Shown here: piece after piece, positions 1 to 11,659 of the stretch | Numbering within the stretch: the stretch's first letter is position 1 | Layout: each line of letters begins with the position of its first letter | Assembly: GCA_047967505.1 (NCBI GenBank) | Contig: CM106541.1 | Strand: one strand, 5' to 3' | Source: Dipteris shenzhenensis | Taxonomy: Eukaryota > Polypodiophyta > Polypodiopsida > Gleicheniales | Length of the DNA stretch: 64,000 nucleotides | Program-made: the position numbers and the translations under genes | The notes under the pieces: model-generated | What the model was told of the DNA's origin: nothing | The model's database searches: none | Seen by the model: only the letters and a program-made list of their open reading frames with translations

Positions 1-290
1 TAGACTTGTCGGATACAGAGTGGGCCCGTGTGGAGCGGCTACAGGTTCTCATGTTATCACGGATGATTCTTGGTAAGTCATCCGTTCCTCACCAGATCAT
101 TCAGGCTGAGTTTGGGTCACCCCCTTTACACCTAGATGTTGCATTTCAGGTCATCACGTATCTGTACCGAGTTAGGGAATATGGGGATTATACCTCGGGG
201 CATAGCAGGCTATCATGGATAGCTCTATCCTCTTCTATGGCACTTGCAGCAGGAGGAGACCAGAGGTGCTGGTATCTTCCTTTTGACATT
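1..290 (+). pseudogene. LINE C-terminal tail (non-LTR retrotransposon fragment)
   Basis: An open frame runs in from the left edge. It carries the pattern LQVLMLSRMILG, then VPHQIIQAEFGSPPLHLDVAFQ, then YLYRVRE and finally GDQRCW. This resembles the region after the reverse transcriptase in a LINE family of green plants, where a 'tPhxIIxAElGxxPLxxexxFqxvtylhRlR' stretch is usual. The frame stays open to 479, but after about 290 it is low-complexity and rich in A, C, G and W, so it is probably not coding. RT pieces of what may be the same family lie at 54372-54690 and 58870-60735. Family assignment is from memory of the pattern and is moderate at best. Confidence 0.45.
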
Positions 291-539
291 AGTTTTAGGG
301 CATCCTCAAGGGACAACCTGGCCTGCAGCAGCAAAGGCTGCGACTGGTGGTCATGTAGAGGAGCAGCAGGTATGGAAGGATGTTGGAGGCTACATCAGGC
401 TGTAGCAGATACTGCAAGGACAGCAGCAGACTGGAGCAGCATAGTTGGGGCACTTGCAGAGTGCGGACAAGAGCCATAAGATTGCAGAAGGCTGTGCAGC
501 AGCAGCAGAGGTCTAGGGCCTGAAAAGGGCCCTGCAAAC

Positions 540-1218
540 AGGCCTATTTATAGGCAGAAGCAGTTAGCTGTGGAGCAGACCAAGTCAGCTGAACAGACTT
601 GATTGACTGGCTGCAGACTTGGTTATTGGCTGGTAGTGATTGTCGCCTGTCTGTAACAGTCTGCCACAGACGGGGGGCTGGGGAGTCTATAAAAGGGCCC
701 CTTTGAGGGTAAAAATCATTCTAGCAGACACAGCCTGCAGATCAATTCAGGGTGAAGAGCAGAGGATTTTGAGGAGTCAGTGTTTGCAGGGCAGAAGTCT
801 AGAAGTCTTCAGCACACCTAGGTGCAGATCTACACCCTGTAGGAGAGCATACGGTGGTGCAACGGAGGGCTGTACATATCAGAGAACTTTGCAGGAGTGC
901 TCAGCCTTGAGCAGCCACTGAAGCCTACACAGGCGTGTGGCAGAGAGGAAGAGTTCCTACAGAGGGTGCAGCAAAACAGAGCCTCTGGGACCTAAGCTCA
1001 GAGGTTGGGGAAGTTTTAATACATGAAATTCTATTATATCTTTCTGTTTTGGCTATACATCTGAGTATTCTTTCTGATCTGGATTGCCCTTTTACTTTCA
1101 AGTAAAGCACATGTATATGAGTTGTGTTCCATTCTCTATCTTTTGATCTCGGGGTATATCGTTCGCTGCAAGGATAGTGTTGGACCTAAGCAAGCAATGT
1201 ACCTCTAGTTTTCCAATG
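540..1218 (+). mobile_element. Ty1/copia-type 5' LTR, left boundary unknown
   Basis: This stretch ends exactly at a primer-binding site (1219-1230) and contains a good TATA box, TATAAAAG at 688-695, as expected for U3/R/U5 of an LTR. Downstream lies a copia-like gag remnant. I could not find the left end (TG...) or a second copy of this LTR in the window, so the left coordinate is a guess and the element is a fragment. The LTR that starts at 14246 is a different sequence. Confidence 0.5.
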
Positions 1219-1230
1219 TGGTATCAGAGC
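1219..1230 (+). other. Primer-binding site (initiator tRNA-Met)
   Basis: TGGTATCAGAGC is the standard complement to the 3' end of initiator methionine tRNA used by plant copia elements. The same 12 bases follow the 5' LTR of the intact copia element at 25141. It fixes the right end of the LTR before it. Confidence 0.75.
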
Positions 1231-1398
1231 CTGAGTCCAAAGGTCATTATCCATCCTTGCCTTGTAACACGAAGCCCAGGAGATCAAAGACCGCAACGTT
1301 CTTCAAACTGAAGGGTGGAGTCTTTTGCTGAGGAGGAAGGAGCTCTCACATTCAGAAGTGCTTGTTTAGGCCAGCAAACTTCAGGTCTATAACGAGCC

Positions 1399-2110
1399 AT
1401 GGGATCCACCCCACTCATTCCAAACTTCAGAGAGTCAGGGAAGCTGGACAAAAGCAACTATCCAATATGGAAGTGAAGCTTCAGAGGCAGATGGTGGCCA
1501 GGGATATTTGGAGGGTGACAGATGGCTGCTAGATGCCTTGGGAAGATCACTAAGCTTGCAGACCTTGACGAAGTGAAGGAGTGGATCTTAAAAGATACAG
1601 TTGGGCTTTCCGTGATCATTGGGGTGATTGCAGACTCAATGAAGCTGCACATCCAGCTGGCAGACCATCGCTTATGGCATGGAATGCCCCACAGGATTTC
1701 TACGAAACCAGGAGATTATCAGGCTTCAGAACCGACTCTTCAACCTGCATATTGACGAGAAGGAGTAGCCCACAACTTCCTAATGAAAAGAAAGACTCTC
1801 AGAGATCAGCTCGGATCAGTGGGTCACAAGGTGGATTGTAATCAAATAGCCATGCTCCTAGTTAGTAAATTTCCAAGGAGCTTCAAAGGGTTGGTGACGA
1901 CTCTCACTTTTGGGTGGTTGTGAATTCTTCCTCGGTGTAATTCTCCTCCTCATCTTGAGCACTAGGACATAGAATTGAAAATGCTAATTCTGCCCTTGAA
2001 AAGCAGGCAAAATTGTTCCAAGAAGCAAAAGCATTGTAAGAGTGGCACTCTGGCTCAGTTAGATCAAGAAATAGAGTTTGAATGTGGAAGACATTACAGT
2101 GGGTTCTGGT
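1399..2110 (+). pseudogene. Broken copia gag
   Basis: An ATG at 1399 opens MGSTPLIPNF, followed by GKLDKSNYPIWK, which matches the N-terminal 'L..sNY..Wk..m' of copia Gag. A stop follows at once. Further parts appear in shifted frames: LADLDEVKEWILKD, FNLHIDEKE, and then from about 1770 LMKRKTLRDQLGSVGHKVD followed by QIAMLLVSKFPRSFKGLV, the usual UBN2-type Gag pattern ('l..LP.sy..lv'). At least two frameshifts and several stops are needed to join the parts. It belongs with the LTR and primer-binding site upstream. No protease or polymerase of this element can be seen after it. Confidence 0.6.
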
Positions 2111-2300
2111 GAAGTAAAGAATGGAGGAATCAGCCTTTGGATAGAAGACTTAGGACCAATTTCAAAATTCGGCTTCACAGAATCTTTGTATCTAAGAACT
2201 ACTGCAGGGAGCAAGAGAGCAAGGTGGAAGTAGGAGGAAGCAAGAAGGCACCCTAGGAGTAGTAGAAGGAGACAAGGTTTGAGCACAAGCTACAGCGGAA

Positions 2301-2810
2301 TGAGAGCAAAAAGTCAAGGATGCAAGAACATAAGAATGAAGAAGCAAGCAACTATTTCTAAATAATTGTAAACATGAAAAGCTAAAAAGCAATGAAAGAT
2401 GAAAATTGTTTTTTGAATATAATTTGTGTGAATATCTATTAAATTAGATACCTAAACAAATAGGGATTAAGTTATAATCTTTTAATTTCAATGTTTCTCT
2501 TAAAATTTTTGCACCATAAACCCCCACACATGCACACAATTATTTACACGAATGGGCCTAAATTAGTAGCGTATCTTAGGCTTGCTAGGTTGTACCTTGA
2601 GCTAGATTTCTCAAAATTTGACTCAAATTTAAAGTAATGGTTAAAGACTCATGTTGGTTTTAGAGATTGTGTCCATCTTTTAGGTTCAATTATATCATCA
2701 TATTTTTTCCTTGTTTGTCCTTGTAAACCAAGCATTATTGCCTAGCACACCAAGGCACATCCCTAAGGCGATACTTAGAATAATATGGTGTGTATGTTGG
2801 AAATGTATAG
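2301..2810. other. AT-rich spacer, nothing recognised
   Basis: No coding potential on either strand beyond short open frames. I see no clear repeat or element end here. Confidence 0.5.
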
Positions 2811-2814
2811 GTCA

Positions 2815-3295
2815 CGAGCCCTCAAATGAGGAGAGCATTGGGGGGGGGGGGGTGGCGTTGTACCTAGGGTTTGAGAGATTGCCACATGGGTAGCATAGTG
2901 GCTACGATGTGGGTAGTAGTCAAATAAAGCAAAACAACAAAGAAGTACCTGGTAGAGTAGGCATCTCCAGGTTGTAGATTTGAGGCAAAAATGTCCGGAG
3001 ACTGGCCACAGTGGGAGAGGGCAAAATTGTGTAGCACTTGTAGGCAAGAAATAGGGTGATGAGATGGCATTGATGTCTGCAGTTGTACGGATAGGTACAC
3101 TAGCATGTACGGGTTGTTTTGGTACAGTTTGGGAGGTTGGTGAAGGCTTGGTAGGGTGTGGATCTGATACAAGAGGAAGGTGCCTTGATTTGTAGTAGTT
3201 TTGGGGCCAAATAGGCTATGGAACAGGTCGGATGTGGGTTGGTAGAGCTTGATCCAATGGTAGCCTACCACATGGCCAGGCTGGGCCCACCAACC
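2815..3295 (+). repeat. Dispersed repeat, copy 1 (related to 56815-57250)
   Basis: This stretch and 56815-57250 share landmarks in the same order: CAAATGAGGA, then a run of G, then GCCACATGGG.AGCA, then GAT.TGAGGCAAAA followed by GCC.G/C.GA, then GTACAG/GCATGTAC, and near the end TGGCCAGGC. Copy 1 has a 14-base G run at 2839-2852. The copies have diverged strongly. No protein match is seen. It may be a non-coding part of a retroelement. Confidence 0.45.
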
Positions 3296-3795
3296 CTAAA
3301 AAGGTATCATTTGGAGATCCTTTAGTGAACAGATAGGAGCAATAGAATGCCCTCTCTTAGGCCTACATCCACGAGGTGAAGGAGAGATAGAAAAGCTACA
3401 GATTAAGCTTGGAAGTGCTACCCACCTAGGCTGACTACCTAGGTAGTAAGGTGAAGAGATCATTGGATGGAGAATCTGCATAAGCTGAGAGAGGAGCACA
3501 TGGGCTCAAGGATCTAGAGGTGCCAAGAAGATAGTAGGAGAGCTTTTGGTAAGACTAGAGGAGCATAGTTTGGTGGGACTTTGCATCTCTTTTGTATTGT
3601 GTCTGGTTTTGGATGGAAATATACCATTGTGGATTCTATATATTTCTTGAAGCAATGTCTAGTAATGGTTGTAAAGAAGTATTTGATTCCATAGTTAATG
3701 TAATTCCTGAGGATGCTCTTTTTTTGGGCAACCAGCATGTTTTGTTCCACCTATTCCACTCAAGACATCTCTCTCTATTCTCTCTCTTGGCGGCA

Positions 3796-3798
<3 letters not shown>
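3296..3798. other. Spacer without recognisable gene
   Basis: Short open frames only. No family match was recognised. Confidence 0.4.
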
Positions 3799-3833
<35 letters not shown>

Positions 3834-3911
3834 TGATTCTCATCAAGTCTTCATGGTTTGTAGTTTGTAAACACGAAAGGCCTTCATTTCATTTTTACAG
3901 CTTCTCAATTA

Positions 3912-3948
<37 letters not shown>

Positions 3949-4033
3949 CTCAGCAAGCTTGTATGGTATGTAGTCTGTAAACACAAAAGCCCTTTATTTT
4001 ATTTTTAGAGCTTCCCAATTTCATCTTCTTGAA

Positions 4034-4075
<42 letters not shown>

Positions 4076-4555
4076 TTTCTATCTTCGTTCTATGTGTAGA
4101 CCCTCTATCTCTCTCTATGTCTTTTTGTCCCAACAATTTGGGCAAAAAAGTTTAGCCCCAAAGGGCTTCTAAAGGAGAGTTAGCATGCACAAAATCACCC
4201 TAGAGATGAAATTTCATGAAGCTAACAATAGAAATGAGCTCATTTTATGTATTCCTATTGTTTTGATACCAAACATGACTATATTTGGATATTTCTAGCA
4301 AAAGTTATGAATTTTTTAAAGCCAAAATTGGCATCCAAAGGAGGGCTCCTCTGGATGCCGATTTGGGCTTAAGATTTTTACTTTAAATCCTTCTCTCTCT
4401 CTCTCTCTCTCGCCTTGATGAATTGTCTTTTTTTTCCACCATTTTGGGCAAACTTTTTAGCCCAACAGGGCTTCTAGAGAAGAGATGGAATTTCATGAAA
4501 CTAACAAGAGAAATGAGCTCATTTGATGTGTTCCAATTGTTTTGATACCAAACAA
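3799..4555. repeat. CT/CA microsatellite cluster with two embedded duplications
   Basis: (CT)n tracts lie at 3799-3829, 3914-3945, 4037-4058 and 4392-4411, and (AC)n at 4059-4075. Between them are two diverged direct repeats. The block 3841-3900 ('...TGTAAACACGAAAGGCC...') recurs at 3951-4010, a period of about 110 bp. The block 4137-4275 ('TTTGGGCAAA...GATACCAAACA') recurs at 4441-4556, a period of about 300 bp. The CT tracts probably drove these rearrangements by slippage or unequal exchange. Long Leu-Ser open frames here are artefacts of the repeats. Confidence 0.8.
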
Positions 4556-4589
4556 CACAATAATTTATTTCATTCATTTTGGAGGACTA

Positions 4590-5560
4590 TCCAGGCTGAG
4601 TACCTTGACATAAAAAGAGAGATCTGGACCGATCTCCACTTGCCAAGGGAGCAAGCAAATGAGGTGGCCACCGATCTGTTGAACCGAGTGGCCCAACAAC
4701 TCAAGGGAGGATTGACAAGAGAAGGCCCGAGCAATCCTCACCTGTTTCCAAGGAGAGACAACGTGTGGTGTGGCCTCTACACGGCCAACCAACCAAACAA
4801 ATGAGTGCCCCTCTCTGAGGGCAAGACTGGCACTCTACTATGCCCATTGTGTTAGATGGGGAAATCATGAGACATCTCAATGTCGGTATGCTAAGTCATT
4901 CCCTAGCTTATGTATCAAGAGAGGTAGCCCTTGACCTTACATGCACTGCCAAATCAGTATAATTAGGGCCAAGTAGCAATACAAGGAGCCCCTTCTACCA
5001 ACCAAGGGAAATATAGGGCTTAAAACCTCCCATTGTCACCACCCACTTTAGGTCCTCAACCTCCACCACCTTAAATCAAGTGATTACTGAGGAGCCACCT
5101 AGTGAGCGGGAGGATCTAGACTATGCCATTTCGGCATTTGATTTGTCACCATATGAGAGTTTTGTGTACCAATCCAGCTAGATAAGTCATTATATCATGC
5201 ATGACGAACAATACATCCCAGTGTATGAAACGGCTCCCACCACGCAATGAGCCCAAGATAAGAACACTGTGAACAATAGACATTCAGTGCTATACCTGTT
5301 AGGGTCCACATCGGGCTAGTGAGTGTCCCTACAAGGTGATAGCCAACCTATCGGTATCTTGCTATAAGTCCCAAGGAACTCAATTCCTAAAGGACTATCC
5401 TTATAAGGAGGACCAACCCCTACCTGCAACAATCGCGACTAACTCGATTGCCCTGCTATGTTTGGGCTGTGGGGCGAACCCCACCTCTACAAGGACTGTC
5501 CCATGAGACAGACTCCCAAGACGACCCCGGATCCTAAGACGAGCATTAATTTGCTGAGTA
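4590..5560 (+). pseudogene. Gypsy gag remnant with zinc knuckles
   Basis: Fragments include YLDIKREIWTDLHLPREQANE and, at 5285-5340, a CCHC knuckle reading QCYTC-stop-GPHRASECPYK, with an in-frame TAG at 5300-5302 where glutamine is expected. A further knuckle near 5455-5505 (LGCGA, then in another frame PHLYKDCP) follows. The minus-strand gag at 39540-41960 has the same series of knuckles, including the same TAG. The rest is too decayed to align by eye. Confidence 0.6.
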
Positions 5561-6239
5561 TTGAGAGAGGCGAAGTGTCCTTGGTGTCTTTGAATGTGAT
5601 CACTAGGGCCTAGGCTAGGACTATGAGTAAGGAACTACAAAAATAGGCCAAGAAAGATAAAGCGACCATAGGCCAGGTCTAAAGTCAAGGGCCAAATGGG
5701 TGCGATTAAAGTAGGGAAGGGATTGGAAAAAGTTATCATCCAGAGTGGGGGGGTCCAATGAAGACATGGCTACCGTATCCAATTCCACATCTTCAAGACA
5801 CTCCCGATCGGTACCAGATCCTACCAACCCTTGGCATGAGGAAAATGGTAATTCAAGAGGGGTATAGTCCCACAAGTAGAACTCAAACCCTACAGATCAT
5901 AATGAATACTCGACCCTGCTTTTGAAAAGCAACACCTCACAAATGCACAACAATTAGCCCATGATTGCCAAGAGAAATTTGAGCAAAGGCTCACGACCAA
6001 CAAGGGCATGGATACTATCCATCCAAACTACCAAGCCCCAAACAAAGCCCCTAAAGTCTCTCTCACCCTGGAAAAGGTGGATTAGGAAGGATCGGGTGGC
6101 ACATCGGTGGGACAATAGCTCTTACGACACAAAATGTTTGAAGAGGATCCCATGTAGCATCAGGCTGCAGATGAGGACCCTCTTTCCTTTTATGGTTTTG
6201 AAGACCTATAGTCAGAGGGTAGAGAGCCTATCACCCAAC

Positions 6240-6800
6240 CTTGAGATGTGGCAGGGCTAGCCGCATTCTTGTCTACAGAAGTAAATATGCCTACAATAGT
6301 CCTATTAAGAGGGAACCCCATCCTTTGGAGAGATCTTTGGATGAATGGAAAGATGGTCACTCTAGAGGAAGTGGCCACCAAGGTAGTGGAAGCCCCCACT
6401 GTAGAAGAGCCAAATCTGCTAAAGACACCAGTTAACAAACTAGGCAAGTACTTCGCAAGCGATGACACCAGTACTGTACTTCTGATCACCTAGCAAAACA
6501 AGAATGCTATGGCAATCTTGAATGGAGGGGTTGGTGTCAGCATTTTCACCAAATAGTACAGGGTCAAGTGGGGAAGGCCTCAAATTGGAAGTACCAATGT
6601 AGTTGTCAAGCTAAAGGATGGAGCAATAGGCCAACTGGTGGGAGTCTTGAGGGATATTCAGATCAAAACCTTTAGCCTCACCTACCATCTCTGGTTTTTT
6701 GTGATGGATGGACAACCAAATGGATATGATGTCATTCTAGGAAGACCTTGTATGTGTGCAACAGCTCTAGTCCATGACTATTGAGGGTCAACTTTTAGAC
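6240..6800 (+). pseudogene. Gypsy aspartic protease remnant
   Basis: From about 6510 the frame reads AILNGGVGVSIFTK, stop, then WGRP, VVVKLKDGAIGQLVGVL and GYDVILGRP. This is the plant gypsy retropepsin pattern: active-site strand, 'G..i..a.G...plGil', and the C-terminal 'y.iILGRPfm'. The usual catalytic D-G/S-G-A is N-G-G-V here (AAT at 6520-6522), so it would be inactive even without the stops. The stretch 6248-6493 is an open leader of 81 codons that probably joins gag to protease. Confidence 0.6.
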
Positions 6801-7599
6801 TTGGAAAGCCCACCCTATGACCAATAATTTATTCATGTGGCCAATTCTGATACTACACAGTGGACCACCTCCATAAATGTGTTCAAGGCCTATAATGAGA
6901 AAGATACAGGAGAGGATCGGGATGAAGACTGGTATGTTCTTCTTGCCAGAACCCGAGTTCTCACAAAATTGGATGCATGTCCTTGTGACCATAGACACGG
7001 TCGAGAAGACGAGGACACGAATGGCAGCCTATGATTCCAAAGTGCCTGGGGCTATAGTCCCCTTAAATATGATTAATGTTTTGAGGGCACCTGAGGATAG
7101 AAAGGGGGTATAAAAAGTAAAGATGAACCTCCATTGGTTGAGATACATCGGTGCTGTTATAGTGCACCACGAGTTCTCTTCTAATTGGGGATCCAGATTG
7201 GATTGATAGAATTAAAACCCCGAATCCCTTAAGGTAGAGGAAATCCCTCTAACCACGGCTAACGCCCCATTGGAAACTAAAGCTCTGTAGGGAGGTAAGG
7301 CCACAAGGGCAAAAAACATGAAGACTTCTCCTAAGGAGAAGCAACCTGCCTCGAAAGCCTTGGAGGACGACGAAGAAGAGGAGGCTAACTTAGAAGCAAA
7401 AATACTCCGAGGAGATTGACTTTAAAATGCACCAAGAATTTCAAAGCCTACACAGTCTAGGTTTGTAAAATACTTATCAATCAAGCAAAACGGATGGCAA
7501 AAGAAGGGAACCAACATGGTTATGATGGTCTAGCCAAGGTCAAGGGAGTGGACCTTGCCTTAGAAGGAGAAGTCTACATAGCTGATGACCTCACTACCA

Positions 7600-8460
7600 A
7601 GCAAGAAGCTGCAATTGCCCTCTTGCATGAATACGAGGATGCTTTGCTTGGAAGTACATTGATATGAAGGGCATGCCACTTGAGGTCGTACAACATACCA
7701 TCCCTATGATGGATGAGATTAGACCGATGAGGCAAAGACTCTACCCTATGAATCCAAACTATGCGATGACGATCATGAGAGAAGAGATTCAGAAGCTAAT
7801 CAACATGGGATTCATTTATGAGATTAACCATACGGAAAGAAGAACTGTAAGATTAGAGTATGTGTCAATATAAGAAAGGTAAATGTTGCGACACAAAAAG
7901 ACCATTATCCACTACCCTTTACGTAGCATGTGCCAGAAAGAGTCACTAAAAAGGAGGCTTTTAGCTTCCTAGATGAATTCTTTAGGTACAATCAAGTATC
8001 AATAGCACCGGAGGATCAACACAAAGCCCCATTTACCATGTAATGGGGGGGAGTGTACACTTCCAAGGTGATGCTCTTCGGGCTCACCAATGCTCCCGCA
8101 ACATTCCAAGAGTATTTGAGAGATCTCCTAGAGGTATTTATAGGTGACACATGTGTACATTGATCACCTTAAATATCTTTGATTTGTTTTTGAAAGGTGC
8201 CACCTCTATAGGATCCATCTCAACGCTCTCAAATGCTAATTTGGGTTAAATAAGAGGTCATATTAGGACATGTTATATCCAAAAATGGGATCTCCATGGA
8301 TTATAACAAAATCAAGCTACTACCGGAGCTACTGTCCCCTACCAATGCAAAGGGAGTGCAAAGATTTACAGGGCATATGGCTATTATTACAGGTTTATCT
8401 ATAGCTACGCCAAGATTGCTCACCCTTTGTATAAGCTATTGATCATTTTCCACTAGATGA
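7600..8460 (+). pseudogene. Gypsy reverse transcriptase remnant
   Basis: Recognisable pieces in order are KGMPLEVVQHTIPM...IRPMRQRLYPMNPNYA...MREEIQKLINMGFIYE (RT entry, 7664-7830), VYTSKVMLFGLTNAPATFQEY (8054-8115, the 'MPFGLkNAPatFQ' motif), and LLSPTNAKGVQRFTGHMAYYYRFIYSYAKIAHPL (8327-8428, the connection region). The catalytic YxDD segment is not readable. It falls where the frame is lost around 8150-8200. Confidence 0.75.
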
Positions 8461-8539
8461 AGGATTGCCAAACCTCCTACAAAACCCTTAAACTCGTTTT
8501 GGCTTCCACCCGGATCTTGCGAGCATGAAATTGGGATTT

Positions 8540-8990
8540 AATATTCCATGTCCATATAGAAGCCTCCAAGTTCACACTAGGGTGTATATTGGCACAACCA
8601 AGCGAGTATAATATGGACTACCCGATATATTTTGCAAGTTGCCAGCTCAATGATGCATAGATGAATTACACAATAATGGAAAGAGAAGGCCTTGCGATGG
8701 TATATGCTGTAAAGAAGTTTCGACACTACTTGTTGGCAAACAAGTTTATGTTCTTTGTAGACTACCAGACCCTCTTATATTTAGTTAATAAACCCTACAT
8801 GACCAGACACATCATGTGGTGGATGCTTATTCTTGTGTAGTTTAATTTCACCATCGCTGTGCAAAAGGGACACACCCACTTTATGGCTGACCATATGTCC
8901 GAATTCCAAATGGTGGACCTACAACAGGAGTGGATGAAAAGCTTTCAAATGCCTCGTTATTCCTTGTAGACTTAATACCAGAATGGGATC
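8540..8990 (+). pseudogene. Gypsy RNase H remnant
   Basis: EASKFTLGCILAQPSEYN (8561-8614), PIYFASCQLNDA-stop-MNYTIMEREGLAMVYAVKKFRHYLL (8621-8740) and FFVDYQTLLYLV (8752-8787) match the gypsy RNase H pattern 'DAS..aiGavL.Q', 'Y.SR.LndAQ.NYt.tEkE.LAvv', 'F..dh.aL.yl'. The first catalytic Asp is replaced (EAS for DAS). TAG stops at 8658-8660 and 8838-8840 both sit where glutamine is expected. Confidence 0.75.
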
Positions 8991-9165
8991 AAGAGATTGG
9001 ACACACCCACTTTTGCTGTACAAAAGGGAACACCCACTTTATGAGGCTGACCATATGTCCGAATTCCAAATGGTGAACCTACAATAGGAGTGGATGACAA
9101 TCTTCCAAATGCCTCGTTATTCCTTATAGACTTAATACTGGAATGGGCTCAGGAGATTGGATACT
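8863..9165 (+). repeat. 160-bp direct duplication inside the gypsy element
   Basis: The block from about 8863 is repeated from about 9023. The shared segment GCTGACCATATGTCCGAATT begins at 8886 and again at 9046, a period of 160 bp. The copies differ at several bases and small indels. The duplication separates RNase H from integrase, and is absent from normal gypsy pol, so it arose after or during the decay of this copy. Confidence 0.85.
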
Positions 9166-9273
9166 TTTTGGCTTATGGGTTCCCGCAAGACAAGGTCCTC
9201 ATTAAGGATAGGGCTCGAAAACTCATTAAAGATGCAGCACCATACCAATTTGATAGGCAGCTAACTCTACTAG

Positions 9274-10150
9274 ATGGGTAAGGATGGTATAATACATCGC
9301 TACGTCTGCAAAAATGAGTTTGTAGAGGTGTTGGATGAAGCCCATTTGGGCATCGTAGGTGGGCATTTTATAGGAGACCGTAGGGCCTGCAAGCTGGTAC
9401 AAGCAAGATTATGGTGGCCCACTCTCTTTGCAGATGTTGCAGAGTTTGTTAAGTGCTATGACCCTTGCTAGCGAACCTCTATACCTCTTAAACAAGTTTA
9501 TATGCCTCTAATGGAAGATTTGACTGATCAACCATTCGATAAATGTGGCATTGATTTAGTAGGACCAATCAGTCTGGTGGCCAAGGGAACGCAAGCTTGT
9601 TACATCATCGTGGCCATAGACTATTTCACAAAGTGGGCAGAGACCAAGGCCACCAAGAAGGTTGATGTAAGAACAACCACTAAGCTCCTATACGAGAACA
9701 TTGTATCATGCTTTGGACTCTCATTTGAAATTGACAGTAGTGATCGAGGGACTCACTTCATCAATGACACAATTCATGTTCTAATGAGAGAGTTCCTGAT
9801 TGTCCATAGGAAATCTACACCCTACAACAAATGGTCAACCTGAAAGCTCTAACAAGACTTTGTGCCAAACAATGACGTGCATGGTGGAGGTAGTCGTAAT
9901 GATTAGGAACAAAAACTCACTGCCTCACGGCAGTTTTGGGCATATCGCATGACGCACAAAGTCACAAACGACTAACTACATGCCCTTTAGCCTCACATTT
10001 GGGGTTGAGTTAGTTATGCCTATGGAATTTATATCCCAAGCATAAGGGTTGCTGTCAGAGACAAACTATCAAATGAGGCTATTTTGGACAAGATAATAGA
10101 GCTTGAAAAGCTTGATGAGACTAGAGTGGGAGCATTGTATGGCATCAAGG
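9274..10150 (+). pseudogene. Gypsy integrase remnant
   Basis: The zinc-binding part reads HLGIVGGHFIGDRRACKL, RLWWPTLFADVAEFVK, then CYDPC-stop-R (9331-9474), where the usual 'C..CQr' has TAG at 9469-9471 in place of Gln. The core (9502-9843) reads PFDKCGIDLVGPISL...YIIVAIDYFTKWAE...DRGTHFIND, carrying the first Asp in 'GIDLVGP' and the second changed near 'SSDRGTHF'. A frameshift near 9840 precedes a C-terminal part around 9990-10150 (GVELVMPMEF, NEAILDKIIELEKLDE). It is clearly broken. Confidence 0.75.
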
Positions 10151-10621
10151 TCAAGAAACTTTGCTGCAAGAAGTGGTTAGACTGCAATTTCAGAACAAGG
10201 ACCTTAAGGAGAGGTTAGATTGCAATTTCAAAAACAAGGACCTCAAGGAAGGCAACCTTGCACTACTATAGAGCATAAGGATTATGAAATGTAAGTTGAA
10301 ATACTATGGTATGGATCCATATTAAGTTGCATAAATCATACCGCAAAGGTCATGCCAAATTGCGACCCTTGACGGAGTTGTGGATGGATACATTAATGGT
10401 AGTAAAATCAAATGTTATTATGGTCCCTTAACACATCAAATGCTGCAAGGCATCCATCAAGAAAAGGAGCTGAAAAAGGAAGCGGCTTGTATAAAACGGC
10501 AAGTAATAGAAGAAGCTACAGCCAGGCAAGCCAAGGCAAAACACTTAGGGCTCATAACAAATTGCAAGGCATCCATGGAAGGATTAAACCCCATGGATGA
10601 TCTAACCATTTGCACCCCCTA

Positions 10622-10840
10622 GAGTACAGGTGGATTTTCAATTTTGTAGGGAGACTATCTGCTCCACTGAAGCCTTTGTGGACCCAAGGATGAGTCACAA
10701 CCTAATATCTTACGAGCTATGCACCCAACTCTTGACATCTGAGGTAACGCTTGAACCTACCCCTGTCATGGTACGAGCAGTAAACAGTCAGATCTTGCCA
10801 GCCATAGGTTTTATGAGATTGCCAATATCTGTAAATTAGC
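10622..10840 (+). pseudogene. Possible retropepsin fragment
   Basis: An open frame reads AFVDPRMSHNLISYELCTQL, which resembles 'al.D.GaShNfis...a..l' of retroviral-type proteases in gypsy elements, followed by an ILPAIGFMRLPISVN-like strand. It lies outside the normal order of the element upstream, so it would belong to another insertion. The evidence is one short motif and is weak. Confidence 0.35.
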
Positions 10841-11246
10841 CACATAGCGACAAGTAGATAGTATGCGATGCTTGCAGGTGCCATGGGATGAACATGTGAT
10901 CCTTGAAAGAACCTAGTGCTAGGTAGTCAATCAGTAAATCGATTGGCATGAATGCGTGTAGTGACATTGACTATACTGATGATCGCACCTTGGTGGTCTC
11001 CATTGGTTCAAGGGCCTCATATCAGTGATTCTTATGGCTCATAGGTCTAAAAACACCACCGCTTGAGTCAACAAGAAGGCCACAAGTCCACTAAGCACAA
11101 TACAAGCTTCCTCATTTGCCTCTACTGACACCACGACGTTTCTCGACAATACCATCATGGCACCAAGAGGGAAGGTAAGAGGGCTACCAGCAACTATAAC
11201 TATCATATTGATATCCTCGATTCCTACCTCTTCCTCAAAAGAAAAA

Positions 11247-11646
11247 GGATATCGTTGGATTCCAATAGCTATGATTCCAACCAATACTCTTCAATCTCTG
11301 AAAGATGAACTTCACCATGTAGCCTTGCTCCCACCTCTACTTCCCACCTGATTTGATTGCAAGCTGCCAAACTAAAGAAATCTTGAAGGAAACTTGCGTC
11401 AAGAATTTAAATGCAAAAAGGCCACCCTAGGTGGATTCCTAAGAGGATATCATTGGATTCCAAAAGCTATTCTTCCGGGGCCAATACTCTTCAATATCCA
11501 AAAGATGAGCTTCACCATGTAGCCTTGCTCCCACCTCTACTTCCCACACCGATTCGGTTGCAAGCTACCAAGCCAAAGAAATCTTGAAGGAGACCTGCAT
11601 CAAGAAGTTAAAATCAAAAAGGCCACCCTAGGTGGATTCCCAAGAG
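11247..11646 (+). repeat. Two-copy tandem repeat, about 200 bp
   Basis: GGATATCxTTGGATTCCA begins at 11247 and 11445, and GGCCACCCTAGGTGGATTCC begins at 11420 and 11621. The whole of each unit is shared with few mismatches and small indels. No coding meaning is seen. Confidence 0.9.
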
Positions 11647-11659
11647 GCTGCTTCAAGCT

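Larger units (their letters stand above)
4590..10375 (+). mobile_element. Decayed Ty3/gypsy retrotransposon (gag-PR-RT-RH-IN)
   Basis: Remnants of gag, protease, reverse transcriptase, RNase H and integrase follow in the Ty3/gypsy order over 5.8 kb, all on the plus strand. Every domain is broken by stops and frameshifts. I could not locate either LTR with confidence. The order RT-RNase H-integrase separates it from Ty1/copia. The outer limits are those of the last recognisable protein similarity. Confidence 0.8.

Noticed and set aside
6-479. 157-codon open frame at the left edge as a host gene
   Set aside because: Its first half matches a LINE tail and its second half is low-complexity and unlike protein.
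3592-3973. Open frames with long Leu-Ser runs (also at 17497-17715, 18697-18955, 19005-19205, 50605-51172)
   Set aside because: They are translations of CT/GA microsatellites.
5285-5310. U-to-C RNA editing as the reason for in-frame TAG codons
   Set aside because: Such editing acts on organelle transcripts in some seed-free plants. These are nuclear retroelements with other damage as well, and no organellar gene is present here.
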